A stretch of DNA of 10,227 nucleotides from Bacteroides sp. (GTDB taxonomy: Bacteria > Bacteroidota > Bacteroidia > Bacteroidales > Bacteroidaceae): assembly GCA_021204375.1 (NCBI GenBank), contig JAJPZL010000490.1:1-10227 (forward strand), given 5' to 3'. The position numbers and the translations under genes are program-made. The stretch's first letter is position 1. Every line of letters begins with the position of its first letter. Of the stretch, positions 1 through 8,105 are shown in pieces. The notes below the pieces were generated by a model. That model searched no databases and was not told the DNA's origin. It saw only the letters and a list, made by a program, of their open reading frames with translations.

Positions 1-81
1 ACTCCGACTTCAAATCCAGAATTTATAATAGGACATTATGCGGATAATCATATTTTGCAAAACTACCATAACACATATAAC

Positions 82-858
82 ATGAGAAAAATACTCCTTA
101 TATCCCTGCTACTGGTTATAGTATTCAACGTAACCGCACAAATTCAAAGTAACAAAAGATATTTTAATATTGTCTATATAGGTAACAGCATTACCAAGGG
201 AGTACAACTCCCTAAGCCCGCACACGATGCTCCTCCTGTACAGGCCAGTCTGTGGCTTCAGAAACAGACAGATATCGGGGCGGTAGAGTTCTCTAACCAG
301 GGAGTGAGCGGAAAAACAACCGTAGATTTCCTTCCGGCCAGCGAGACCTTTTTTCCGAAAGTAAAGGCAGCAGCCGATCTTTTTAAGGACGATCCGCAGG
401 CTACTCTTATTTTTTCTATCATGCTGGGTACCAATGACAGTGCAATCAAAGGGCCCAACGGTGCTCCCGTATCGCCCAAACAGTATTATACCAACCTGAA
501 AACCATTATCGATGAACTACTAGCTCTCTATCCACAGGCAAAGATTGTAATACATCGCCCTATCTGGTATAGTCCGAATACGTATAACAGTTCTATATAT
601 TTAAAAGAAGGACTGGAAAGATTAAATACATATTTCGAAGAGATACAGGCCTTGGTAAACTGGTATGGCGAAAAATTACCGGACCAGGTATATGTGGGAG
701 ATACAGAAGCGTATGAATATTTCCAGGCAAATTACGAGAAGGAGCTGATTCCTGAAAACGGGAATGCCGGTACCTTCTACCTGCACCCTAATAAACAGGG
801 CGCTGCAAAGTTAGGAGAATTCTGGGGAAAAGCGATCCACGCCCTGCCTATTAAATAA
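82..858 (+). CDS. Exported SGNH/GDSL-family esterase
   Basis: Predicted secreted hydrolase of 258 residues, probably an O-acyl or acetyl esterase acting on glycans or lipids; the substrate cannot be read from the sequence. Residues 1-20 form a signal peptide: MRK, a hydrophobic core, then VTAQ. Block I is the variant GNSITKG with candidate nucleophile Ser36, block II has Gly74/Gly77 in GVSGKTT, block III is GTND at 116-119, and block V is LHPNKQG with His235. The Asp usually three residues before the catalytic His is Phe here, so it may use a Ser-His dyad or another acid. I chose ATG 82 because it starts the signal peptide; the frame stays open to the window edge and a TTG lies at 55, but neither adds anything export-like. 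The following gene is 153 bases away, so no operon is implied. Confidence 0.85.
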   Translation: MRKILLISLLLVIVFNVTAQIQSNKRYFNIVYIGNSITKGVQLPKPAHDAPPVQASLWLQKQTDIGAVEFSNQGVSGKTTVDFLPASETFFPKVKAAADLFKDDPQATLIFSIMLGTNDSAIKGPNGAPVSPKQYYTNLKTIIDELLALYPQAKIVIHRPIWYSPNTYNSSIYLKEGLERLNTYFEEIQALVNWYGEKLPDQVYVGDTEAYEYFQANYEKELIPENGNAGTFYLHPNKQGAAKLGEFWGKAIHALPIK

Positions 859-1011
859 CCCATAAGAAGAGCTAAAGAAGATTGAATGAGGCGAACAAAA
901 GCCTTCAGAAGGTGTTGTTGATGTGTAAAGGACCTCTGCACCCTCCCCAGCAAGTGCACTCCCCAAATGGGTTCTGTCATAGTAGATAGACTTTATTTCA
1001 CTTTTTAATTT

Positions 1012-1530
1012 ATGATTGAAATTATTCAGGCAGACATTACTACCTTACACGTAGATGCGATTGTGAATGCAGCTAACAACTCCCTGTTAGGTGGGGGTGG
1101 CGTAGATGGGGCAATACACCGGGCAGCAGGCCCCGGATTGCTGGAAGAGTGCCGTAGGCTGAACGGATGCTCCACCGGAGAGGCCAAAATTACTCAAGGA
1201 TACAACCTGCCTGCTCGGTATGTTATTCATACGGTAGGTCCCATTTATAAGGACGGGTTACACGGAGGGCCGGAATTACTGGCCTTATGTTACCGGAATT
1301 CCCTGCGGCTGGCCCTGCAATATGGAATAAAGAGCATTGCTTTTCCCTCTATCAGTACAGGTGCATACGGGTATCCGGTGAAAAAGGCGGCACGGATCGC
1401 TATTTACGAAATACTGGTTTTCCTGAAAGAACATCCGGGAAGCATGACGGTAACCATCTGTTGCTTCTCCCGCAGAGATCTGGAATGTTATACTGAAGTA
1501 CGCAATTCCCTGGAAAAGTATCTCAAATAA
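1012..1530 (+). CDS. Macro-domain O-acetyl-ADP-ribose deacetylase (YmdB/MacroD type)
   Basis: Single-domain cytoplasmic macro protein of 172 residues, close to the length of E. coli YmdB. The family binds ADP-ribose and removes O-acetyl or ester-linked ADP-ribose adducts. The N-terminal pattern [25 protein letters not shown] is nearly that of YmdB, with the catalytic-type Asn22 and Asp32 in the expected places. The second ligand loop is [10 protein letters not shown] at 113-122. HTVGP in the middle is also typical of the MacroD class. ATG 1012 gives the usual family N-terminus. It has its own spacing on both sides (153 and 89 bases) and there is no ADP-ribosyltransferase or sirtuin beside it, so it is probably a housekeeping damage-control or signalling enzyme rather than half of a toxin-antitoxin pair. 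The reading frame is intact. Confidence 0.93.
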   Translation: MIEIIQADITTLHVDAIVNAANNSLLGGGGVDGAIHRAAGPGLLEECRRLNGCSTGEAKITQGYNLPARYVIHTVGPIYKDGLHGGPELLALCYRNSLRLALQYGIKSIAFPSISTGAYGYPVKKAARIAIYEILVFLKEHPGSMTVTICCFSRRDLECYTEVRNSLEKYLK

Positions 1531-1538
1531 CGTCTTAT

Positions 1539-1569
1539 AACAGGAATAAAGGGAGGTTTTAGTCCTGTT
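1539..1569 (+). terminator. Possible hairpin terminator after the macro gene
   Basis: AACAGGA at 1539-1545 pairs exactly with TCCTGTT at 1563-1569, leaving a 17-base loop, and is followed by only a short T-containing stretch. It sits just after the macro stop codon and before the hemW promoter, where a terminator is expected. The large loop and weak U-tract make this tentative. Confidence 0.35.
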
Positions 1570-1573
1570 TGAA

Positions 1574-1602
1574 TTTGTGATGTATAAGAAATTGTATCTT
1601 TG
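1574..1602 (+). promoter_or_regulatory. Candidate Bacteroidetes promoter for hemW
   Basis: TATCTTTG at 1595-1602 is an exact match to the Bacteroidetes -7 box TAnnTTTG. TTTG at 1574-1577 could be the -33 box, but its 17-base spacing is shorter than the usual 19-21; a second TTTG at 1568-1571 would give 23. The -7 box lies 17 bases before the hemW ATG, so the leader would be very short. It may also drive the sigma-factor gene, which follows hemW after six bases. Confidence 0.5.
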
Positions 1603-1619
1603 TAGCCAATATTCAGATT

Positions 1620-2756
1620 ATGGCAGGCATCTATCTACATATTCCTTTTTGCAAAAGCCGTTGCAGCTATTGCGACTTCTATTCGACCACCGCATCGGGA
1701 GAGTCGGACCGGTTTATAGAGGCCCTTTGCAGGGAGCTGGAAAACAGGAAAAAATTTTTAAGTAACGAGCCGGTAGAGACTCTTTACCTGGGTGGAGGTA
1801 CTCCTTCGCAATTACAGGAGAGGGAACTTACACGCCTGTTCGAAACACTTTCGCTTCATTATGATCTAAGCAACTGTCGGGAAATTACCCTGGAGGCCAA
1901 TCCGGATGATCTGACTCCGGAGTATATAAAAATGTTACGGACCCTTCCTGTAAACCGCATCAGTATGGGTATCCAGAGTTTTCAGGATCCGTTATTGCGC
2001 CCCATTAACAGGCGGCATACCGCTACCCAGGCCATAGAAGCAGTAAACAGATGCCGGGAAGCGGATTTTGAAAGGATAAGTATCGACCTGATGTACGGAC
2101 TGCCCGGACAAACGCCTGAACTTTTTGAAAAAGATCTGCAACAAGCCATCCGCCTGATGCCTGAACATATATCCGCCTATCACCTTACTTACGAAGAGGG
2201 TACCTCTCTTTATAAACTTCTCACCGAAAATAGGATCCGGGAGAGTGAAGAAGAGGAGAGCCTGCTCTATTTCCAACTATTGACTGATACCCTCAGGAAA
2301 GCCGGATACGAGCATTATGAAATATCCAACTTCTGCCTTCCGGGAAAGTATGCGATCCACAACTCTAATTACTGGAAAGGGATCCCCTATCTGGGATGCG
2401 GTCCTTCGGCGCACTCTTTCAACGGCCTAGTCAGACAATGGAACCCTCCTTCCCTAACTGAGTACATCGCTAAACAGGTAAACGGAGAAAAAAGCTACGA
2501 AGAAGAATGGCTGGACCCAGACACCCGTTACAACGAACGGGTCATTACTTCACTCCGTACCCGATGGGGGCTCTCCCTGGATCCATTAAAAGAGGATTTT
2601 GGCCGGGAGCGTTACCGGTATTGTATGCAGCAGGCAGCGAAGTGGATATCCGATGGGATACTGGAGCAGAGAGACGGGACACTCTTTTTGACACAGAAAG
2701 GGATCTTTGTTTCGGATGCGGTCATGAGTGATCTGTTATGGGTCCAGGAAGAGTAG
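1620..2756 (+). CDS. hemW: Radical SAM heme chaperone HemW
   Basis: HemW is the radical SAM protein related to coproporphyrinogen III oxidase HemN that is now regarded as a heme-trafficking chaperone. The product has 378 residues, the normal length. The iron-sulfur motif is CKSRCSYC (CxxxCxxC, Cys11, Cys15, Cys18) followed by DFYS. HemN-type oxidases carry another Cys two positions on, and its absence supports HemW over HemN. Further radical SAM landmarks are YLGGGTPS around 56-63, EANPDDLT, ISMGIQSFQDPLL, SIDLMYGLPGQT and ISAYHLTYEEGTSLYKL. The C-terminal part matches the HemW-type winged-helix region and ends with TAG. All Trp codons are TGG. The frame is intact, in contrast to the gene that follows after only six bases and is probably cotranscribed. 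Confidence 0.95.
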   Translation: MAGIYLHIPFCKSRCSYCDFYSTTASGESDRFIEALCRELENRKKFLSNEPVETLYLGGGTPSQLQERELTRLFETLSLHYDLSNCREITLEANPDDLTPEYIKMLRTLPVNRISMGIQSFQDPLLRPINRRHTATQAIEAVNRCREADFERISIDLMYGLPGQTPELFEKDLQQAIRLMPEHISAYHLTYEEGTSLYKLLTENRIRESEEEESLLYFQLLTDTLRKAGYEHYEISNFCLPGKYAIHNSNYWKGIPYLGCGPSAHSFNGLVRQWNPPSLTEYIAKQVNGEKSYEEEWLDPDTRYNERVITSLRTRWGLSLDPLKEDFGRERYRYCMQQAAKWISDGILEQRDGTLFLTQKGIFVSDAVMSDLLWVQEE

Positions 2757-2762
2757 TTAAGT

Positions 2763-3326
2763 ATGTTCTCTACACCAGACCGTATCCGCCAGATCCTCCG
2801 GAAAATAGCACACCGGGACGATGAACGGCTTTTCAGAAAGCTGTACGACCATTATTACGATCGTTTTTTCCGGATCGCTTTCTATTACCTGCAAAACGAT
2901 GCCTGGAGTCAGGAGATAGTACTGGATATTTTTTATAAACTGTGAGAGAACCGGAAAGATCTACCCTCTTTAGAGAACTTTGAGAACTATTACTTCATAC
3001 TTCTGAAAAACGCATCGCTGAACTACCTGAAGCGGGAAGAGAGAAATAAAACAGCCGGCCTGGAGAGTATACCGGAAAAAGAGATCCATACAACTCCAGA
3101 AAATGAACTGTTGGATGAGGAGTTGTTGTAACTCTATGTGACGGAACTGGCGAATCTGCCTGAACGATGCCGGGAGGTATTTATCCGGATCCGGGAAGAG
3201 AAAAAGAGCTATGCAGAGGTAGCGGCCGAATTAAATATCAGTTCCAAAACCGTGGATGCACAACTTCAGAAGGCGGTTTCACGGCTCCGCGCAAAAATAA
3301 ATGAATATTTTTCTTCCAGGGAGTAG
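2763..3326 (+). pseudogene. ECF RNA polymerase sigma factor, broken by two in-frame stops
   Basis: In one continuous frame of 188 codons this reads as a Bacteroidetes ECF sigma-70 factor, but codon 61 is TGA (2943-2945) and codon 123 is TAA (3129-3131). Region 2 spans about residues 20-85, with LYDHYYDRFFRIAFYYL and DIFYKL before the first stop and ENRKDLP after it; relatives typically have Trp here (KLWENR). Region 4 is at about 125-183, with LPERCREVF, then AEVAAELNISSKTVD and LRAKI, the helix-turn-helix that reads the -35 box. Both parts are well preserved, so the lesions look recent. The longest piece before a stop is 60 residues and lacks region 4, so no working sigma factor is expected without readthrough. 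The partner FecR and receptor genes follow directly, which marks this as the regulator of that operon. Confidence 0.85.
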
Positions 3327-3392
3327 GGAGTTTTACAACGTTGACTGTCTTTATCAGCAAAAGGTAATCATTAAACCGGTAAAGAGAGGTCC

Positions 3393-4280
3393 ATGCAAAA
3401 AGAACCCATCCATAAGAACGATCCTTTCCAGCAATTGGAAAAGCTTGCCAATTCTACGCATGCTCCACGGGGAAAGTATGGGGCACAGGCGGGATATGAG
3501 CTTCTGAAAAAGCATATCCATCCTTTTGAGAAACGTACTTTTACTCTTCCTGTATGGAGAGGAATTGCCGCAGCGATCCTGATACTACTGGCAGGGTGGT
3601 GGATCGTACGGGAGTACGGGCAACCGGAGCTCCTGCTCTTCGAAACGACTGCACAAACACGGATTATCGAACTGAAAGACGGATCCCGAGTTACGCTGAA
3701 CCGGTATTCGGCCTTGACCGTACCCCAAAATTTCAAAGGCACAGCCCGGGAAGTAACGCTCCGGGGAGAAGCACTGTTCGAGGTAGTAAAAAATGCCGGA
3801 AAACCCTTTCGGGTGCTTACCGGAGAGGTAACCGTAGAGGTATTGGGTACCGTATTTAATGTAAATGCTTACCGGGAGAACCCGGAAATAGTGACAACCC
3901 TGCTTGAAGGAAGGGTGGCCGTAAAGGAAGCAGAGAACGGACAGGAGTTATTATTATCTCCCGGAGAGCGTGCCGTTTACTCGCTGAGTGAAAAAGAGCT
4001 GGCTCATGATACAGGAACAGATACAGAGGGAGCAGTAGCCTGACAGAAAGGAATGTTGATCTTTTCGGGCGAATCTCTGGAAGATATAGCCCGTATCCTG
4101 TTTAACCATTTTAATATTCCGGTCAAAGTAACGGATGAAGCACTGGTCGGATACAAGGTAACGGACGATTTTACAGACAACGAAGATTTAGAGACTATAC
4201 CTAACTTACTTATTCAGGTAGCCCCTTTCGCGTGGGAGCGGGCTGAACAAACAATTATTCTAAAACCTAAAATTGACTAG
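3393..4280 (+). pseudogene. FecR-family anti-sigma factor, split by an in-frame TGA
   Basis: FecR proteins sit in the inner membrane, hold an ECF sigma factor in the cytoplasm and receive the signal from a TonB-dependent receptor in the periplasm. About 55 cytoplasmic residues come first, then a membrane segment at 57-72 (GIAAAILILLAGWWIV), the FecR domain at about 84-180 (IIELKDGSRVTLN, GEALFEV, FRVLTG, VLGTVFNVNAY) and a DUF4974-type C-terminal domain at about 226-295 that contacts receptors. Codon 217 is TGA (4041-4043), between GAVA and QKGMLIFSGESLEDI; the family usually has Trp at this point (AWxxG), so TGG to TGA is the simple explanation. The 216-residue product keeps the membrane segment and FecR domain but loses the receptor-facing domain. 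Purine-rich AAAGAGAGG at 3381-3389 precedes the ATG. The gene ends two bases before the receptor gene. Confidence 0.87.
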
Positions 4281-4282
4281 AC

Positions 4283-6990
4283 ATGACTTACCTGCAAAAG
4301 CAGTACCGACGCATCAGGAAAATTCTCCTGATGTGTTGGATTATTCTTTGTGTACCTTTTTTACAGGTACAGAACAGTGATAAAGAGATCAGTATCCAGG
4401 TGAAGGATGCCACCCTGGAGGAGTTTACGACCCTGTTGAGAGAAAAAGCGGATACTCCTTTATGTATGGCCAGGAAGTGGTCCTTTTGAAACCGGTCACC
4501 CTGGAAGCAACCAACCAAACCCTATGGGAAATATTGAAACTGGCTTTTGCCTCCCAGCCTGTTAGCTATGAGATAAAAGGAAAACATATTATTCTCCGGA
4601 AACAGGAACCTGTAGCGCCGCTTAAGAAAAAGAGGAAATATACGATCAGCGGTTATGTGACCGATGAAACTTCGAGAGAGAGCCTGATCGGAGTGAACAT
4701 TCTCGAAACCACCCGTAAGCAGGGTACCATTACCAATCCCTACGGTTTTTACAGCATCACTTTTCCGGAAGGAGTAACCAACCTCTCCTTCTCTTATATG
4801 GGATATGTTACACAGGAAAAACAGTTTCACCTGACCAAAGACACCGTTATGAATATAAAGATGAATGACAACAACCTGCTTGAAGAGGTGGTCATTGTAT
4901 CCGATAAACGGGAGACCGGTAACCTGGCAACCCAGATGGGAGCTATTGATATACCGCTGGCACAGATACAGAATACACCGGTTATCCTGGGAGAAGCAGA
5001 TGTAATGAAGACGATCCAGCTGTTACCGGGTGTGCAATCCGGCACCGATGGTTCGGCAGGATTACATGTACGTGGCGGAGGTCCTGAGCAAAACCTGATT
5101 CTGCTGGACGGGGTTCCGTTATATAATGTAGATCATTTAATGGGATTCTTTTCGGTCTTTACACCGGAAGCCATTAAGAAAGTAAGTTTTTTCAAAGGAT
5201 CTTTTCCGGCCCGCTTCGGAGGGCGTCTCTCTTCTGTGGTGGATGTAAGAACGAACGATGGAGATATGCAGAACTACCACGGTTCTCTTAGTGTGGGGTT
5301 GGTCTCTTCCCGGATCAACCTGGAGGGGCCTATTATAAAAGATCGTACTTTCTTCAATATATCGGCCAGGCGTACCTATATAGACTTACTGGCCAAACCT
5401 TTTATCCCGAAGGATAATAAGTTTAATTACCACTTTTATGATGTCAATGCAAAGATCAACCATCGTTTTTCGGATCAGAGCCGCCTTTTCCTGAGCTTTT
5501 ATAACGGTCGGGACAAGTTCTCCAACGATCAGAAGAATGTATACGAAGATACTTACAATGGGAGAAATATATATACCGACCGCTATCAGACAAAACTGGA
5601 TTGGGGAAACCTGGTGGCTGCTGCCCGCTGGAACTACATATTCAACAACAGACTATTCAGCAATACTACTGTTTCATTCAACCGCTATCAATCGACTATC
5701 ACGAGTGAAGACTTTAGCTCTTACCAGGAATCTGCTACTGGAAATTATGAAAGTAATCAGTATAGTTACGATTATTCTTCAGGAATAAAAGATGTCTCTT
5801 ATAACATAGACCTGGACTATAACCCTTCTCCCAGACATCATGTTAAATTCGGTACCTCTTATACTTACCATGCCTTCCGGCCCGAGACCATGGGTAGCCG
5901 CACCAGGAACATAGAGGATGGAGAAGTTACAGATATTATTTATAACGGATATTCCAATCAGGGTATTTATGCCCACGAAGCAAGCCTGTATGGGGAAGAT
6001 AATATCCAGCTCACCTCCCGGCTAAAAATGAATCTGGGCGTTCACTTTTCTATGTTCCATGTGAATAACCAGAATTATACTTCCGTGCAGCCCCGCCTCT
6101 CCCTGCGGTACGAACCGCTGAAGGATCTTGCCCTCAAAGCCTCTTATACACAGATGAGCCAATATATTCACCTGCTTACCAGCAGTTATATTTCCCTTCT
6201 TACAGATCTGTGGGTACCGGTAACCGACCAGATAGAGCCAATGTCTTCCCATCAGTATGTACTGGGAGCCTACTATACCGGAATAGCCGGATGGGAGTTT
6301 TCAGTAGAGGGATATTATAAAACCCTGAATAATGTACTGGAATACAAAGACGGTTCTTCTTTTTTCGGAAGTTCTACCGGATGGGAAAAGAAGGTGGAAA
6401 TGGGAAAAGGCAGGTCTTATGGCATAGAGTTCATGGCACAAAAGCAGGTGGGGAATACAACCGGATGGATATCGTATGCGATAGCGAAAAGCGATCGTCA
6501 GTTTAAGGACGGAAGCATCAACGACGGCAAACGCTTTCCCTACAAATACGACCGCAGGCATACCATTAATATCATTGCGAACCATGCTTTCAATAAAAAG
6601 TTTGATATAGGAGCCTCCTGGGTATTCCAGTCGGGCAGCACTATGACTATTCCGGAAGCTCATACAACTATTATAATCCCACCCACTTCTAATCCCTGGA
6701 GTCACAAACCCATAGAGGAAGTAGACTATGTAACGAACCGGAATAATTACCGCCTGTCGGTATCTCATTACCTGAACGTAGGGATGAATTTCCACAAAAA
6801 GACCAAACACGGTATACGTACCTGGAGTGTCGGCGTATACAACGTGTATAACTCAATGAACCCTAATTTTATATATAAAGAGAATAAATATATTGATCTT
6901 CCCGGAGGTTGGTATGAAGTCAAACCGGTTATCGAGAAAGTAACCTTTTTACCCTTTATCACATCCGTTACTTACACCTATAAGTTTTAA
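4283..6990 (+). pseudogene. TonB-dependent receptor with STN signalling domain, frameshifted in the STN region
   Basis: Outer-membrane TonB-dependent transducer; restoring one base gives 902 residues. Order: signal peptide about 1-30 (RRIRK then a hydrophobic stretch), STN domain about 34-107, carboxypeptidase regulatory-like beta domain about 120-195 (ISGYVTDE, NPYGFYSI, SFSYMGY), EEVVIVSDK linker, plug about 215-330 (LPGVQSGTDG, LHVRGG, LLDGVPLYN, FPARFGGRLSSVVDVRT), and a barrel ending in YKF with the usual C-terminal Phe. The frame breaks at CCTTTATG (4457-4464): one more T would give TPFMYGQEVV and join the two halves exactly. Downstream, 842 codons from ATG 4462 are free of stops, but a protein started there has no signal peptide. 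This is not a SusC/SusD pair, as DUF4249 follows three bases later instead of SusD. The substrate is unknown. Confidence 0.87.
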
Positions 6991-6993
6991 AAT

Positions 6994-8047
6994 ATGAAAA
7001 AAGTAGCTTTTATAGTACCCTTATACATCCTGGTTCTGGCGGCCTGTACCAACGATCTTCCCCATCCTTTTGAAAACAGACAGGAAGAGCTTATTATAAA
7101 CGCCCTGTTAAATGCCGATAGCCTGTACAACAGAGTCTATATTCATAAAACCGGCTGGAGAAAAGCGACCCTGGTTAAAGATGCCCGTGTAGAGGTATAT
7201 GTGAACGGAGATCTCAAACAGGTGGCACCCTTTACCGAACTCTTTTATCCGGACGGTTACTATCCGAATCCCGACGGGCCTGAAACAAAATTTGAGAGTT
7301 ACTACGAAGTAACAACCCCATTCAGTCCGGGAGATCGTATCCGGATAGAAGCAATCTCTGCGAATGGTGAGTTACATGCATGGAGGGGGGACAACGGTGC
7401 CGGAAAGGAATCCAATACTTGCAGTAGATGCCGCCAGTGTGGTAACGTCGGTATATCCGGATAACTATTCCGATACTTATTTATCCTATAAAATTCATTT
7501 CCGGGATCTTTCGGCTAACGACCACTATTACAGAGTAGCCTTTGAACAACAGTATGAATATCACTATCAAACAAAAACAGGCCCGGATTCGATTGTAACG
7601 GAAGCAGCCCACTCCAGTTATATCAAAGATGATGTAAATCTGACGGATGGTAAACCCTATGTAGATGAAGATGGTATTTTCGGAGAAGTATATAATTACT
7701 GTCAGATCTTTGATAACAGCCGGTTCCGGAACAACGACTACACCATTACCCTATATTAACAGGTTATCAAAGAATATATAACCTTTGTCTGGGACGAAGA
7801 AGACCCCGTGCTTTACAAAATTATCTGCCGGAATTATGTGCAGCTACTTACTATCCGGGAAGAGGCATTCCGGTATTATAAAGTCCTGAATGTTTATCTT
7901 TCGGATATGAATATGGATGGAATGTACGAACCTCTGAAATATCCCTCTAATGTGGTAAACGGTACGGGAATTGTGACGGTTTCTGCAGGACACAGTATAG
8001 CAGTAGAACTTCCTGAACCGAAAATAACCGTGATTGGCCGGGAATAA
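6994..8047 (+). pseudogene. DUF4249 lipoprotein, broken by a frameshift and a stop
   Basis: DUF4249 proteins are Bacteroidetes lipoproteins usually encoded right after a receptor of the preceding type and thought to work with it at the outer membrane. The N-terminus has a lipoprotein signal with lipobox LAAC (Cys18). The first frame runs to 7464 but loses homology after a G6 tract at 7385-7390; removing one G joins AISANGELHAWRG to TTVPERNPILAVDAA. The second frame then meets TAA at 7757-7759, between NNDYTITLY and QVIKEYITFVWDEE, and continues to TAA 8045-8047. The repaired length is 350 residues including the TAA codon, normal for the family. Downstream features such as YKVLNVYLSDMNMDGM are still recognisable, so decay is recent. 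The two lesions are independent. Only the first 130 or so residues would be made correctly. Confidence 0.85.
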
Positions 8048-8051
8048 ATAA

Positions 8052-8086
8052 AAAGAGCCCGGCATTGCAAAGCATCCGGGATCTTT
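8052..8086. terminator. Bidirectional rho-independent terminator
   Basis: AAAGAGCCCGG (8052-8062) pairs with CCGGGATCTTT (8076-8086) with a single mismatch, and the loop contains a further TGC/GCA pairing around AAA. The stem is flanked by A-rich sequence on one side and T-rich sequence on the other, so it can end transcription in both directions. It sits exactly between two convergent genes, DUF4249 on + and glmM on -. Confidence 0.85.
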
Positions 8087-8105
8087 TCTATCTTATAAAG
8101 ATACT

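Noticed and set aside
777..980. Minus-strand 67-residue frame between the SGNH and macro genes
   Set aside because: It overlaps the end of the SGNH gene, has no recognisable motif and no promoter; not supported as a gene.
1620..2756. Oxygen-independent coproporphyrinogen III oxidase HemN
   Set aside because: The motif is CxxxCxxC-DF without the further Cys seen in HemN, and the 378-residue length matches HemW.
2943..2945. Selenocysteine at the in-frame TGA codons
   Set aside because: The sites fall in a sigma factor, FecR and a lipoprotein at Trp-like columns, with no redox motif or Cys homologues and no SECIS-like hairpin noticed.
4457..4464. Programmed -1 ribosomal frameshift in the receptor gene
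   Set aside because: There is no X XXY YYZ slippery heptamer in the zero frame (T CCT TTA) and no obvious downstream structure; a simple lost T explains the break.
6301..6810. Long minus-strand open frame opposite the receptor barrel
   Set aside because: It is antisense to a well-conserved barrel and has no recognisable domain or start context; a shadow frame.
4283..8047. SusC/SusD polysaccharide utilisation pair
   Set aside because: The receptor is followed by a DUF4249 lipoprotein, not a SusD, and no glycoside hydrolase is linked.
2763..8047. Mobile element insertion as the cause of operon damage
   Set aside because: No transposase, inverted repeat ends or target duplications are visible; all lesions are point changes or 1-base indels.
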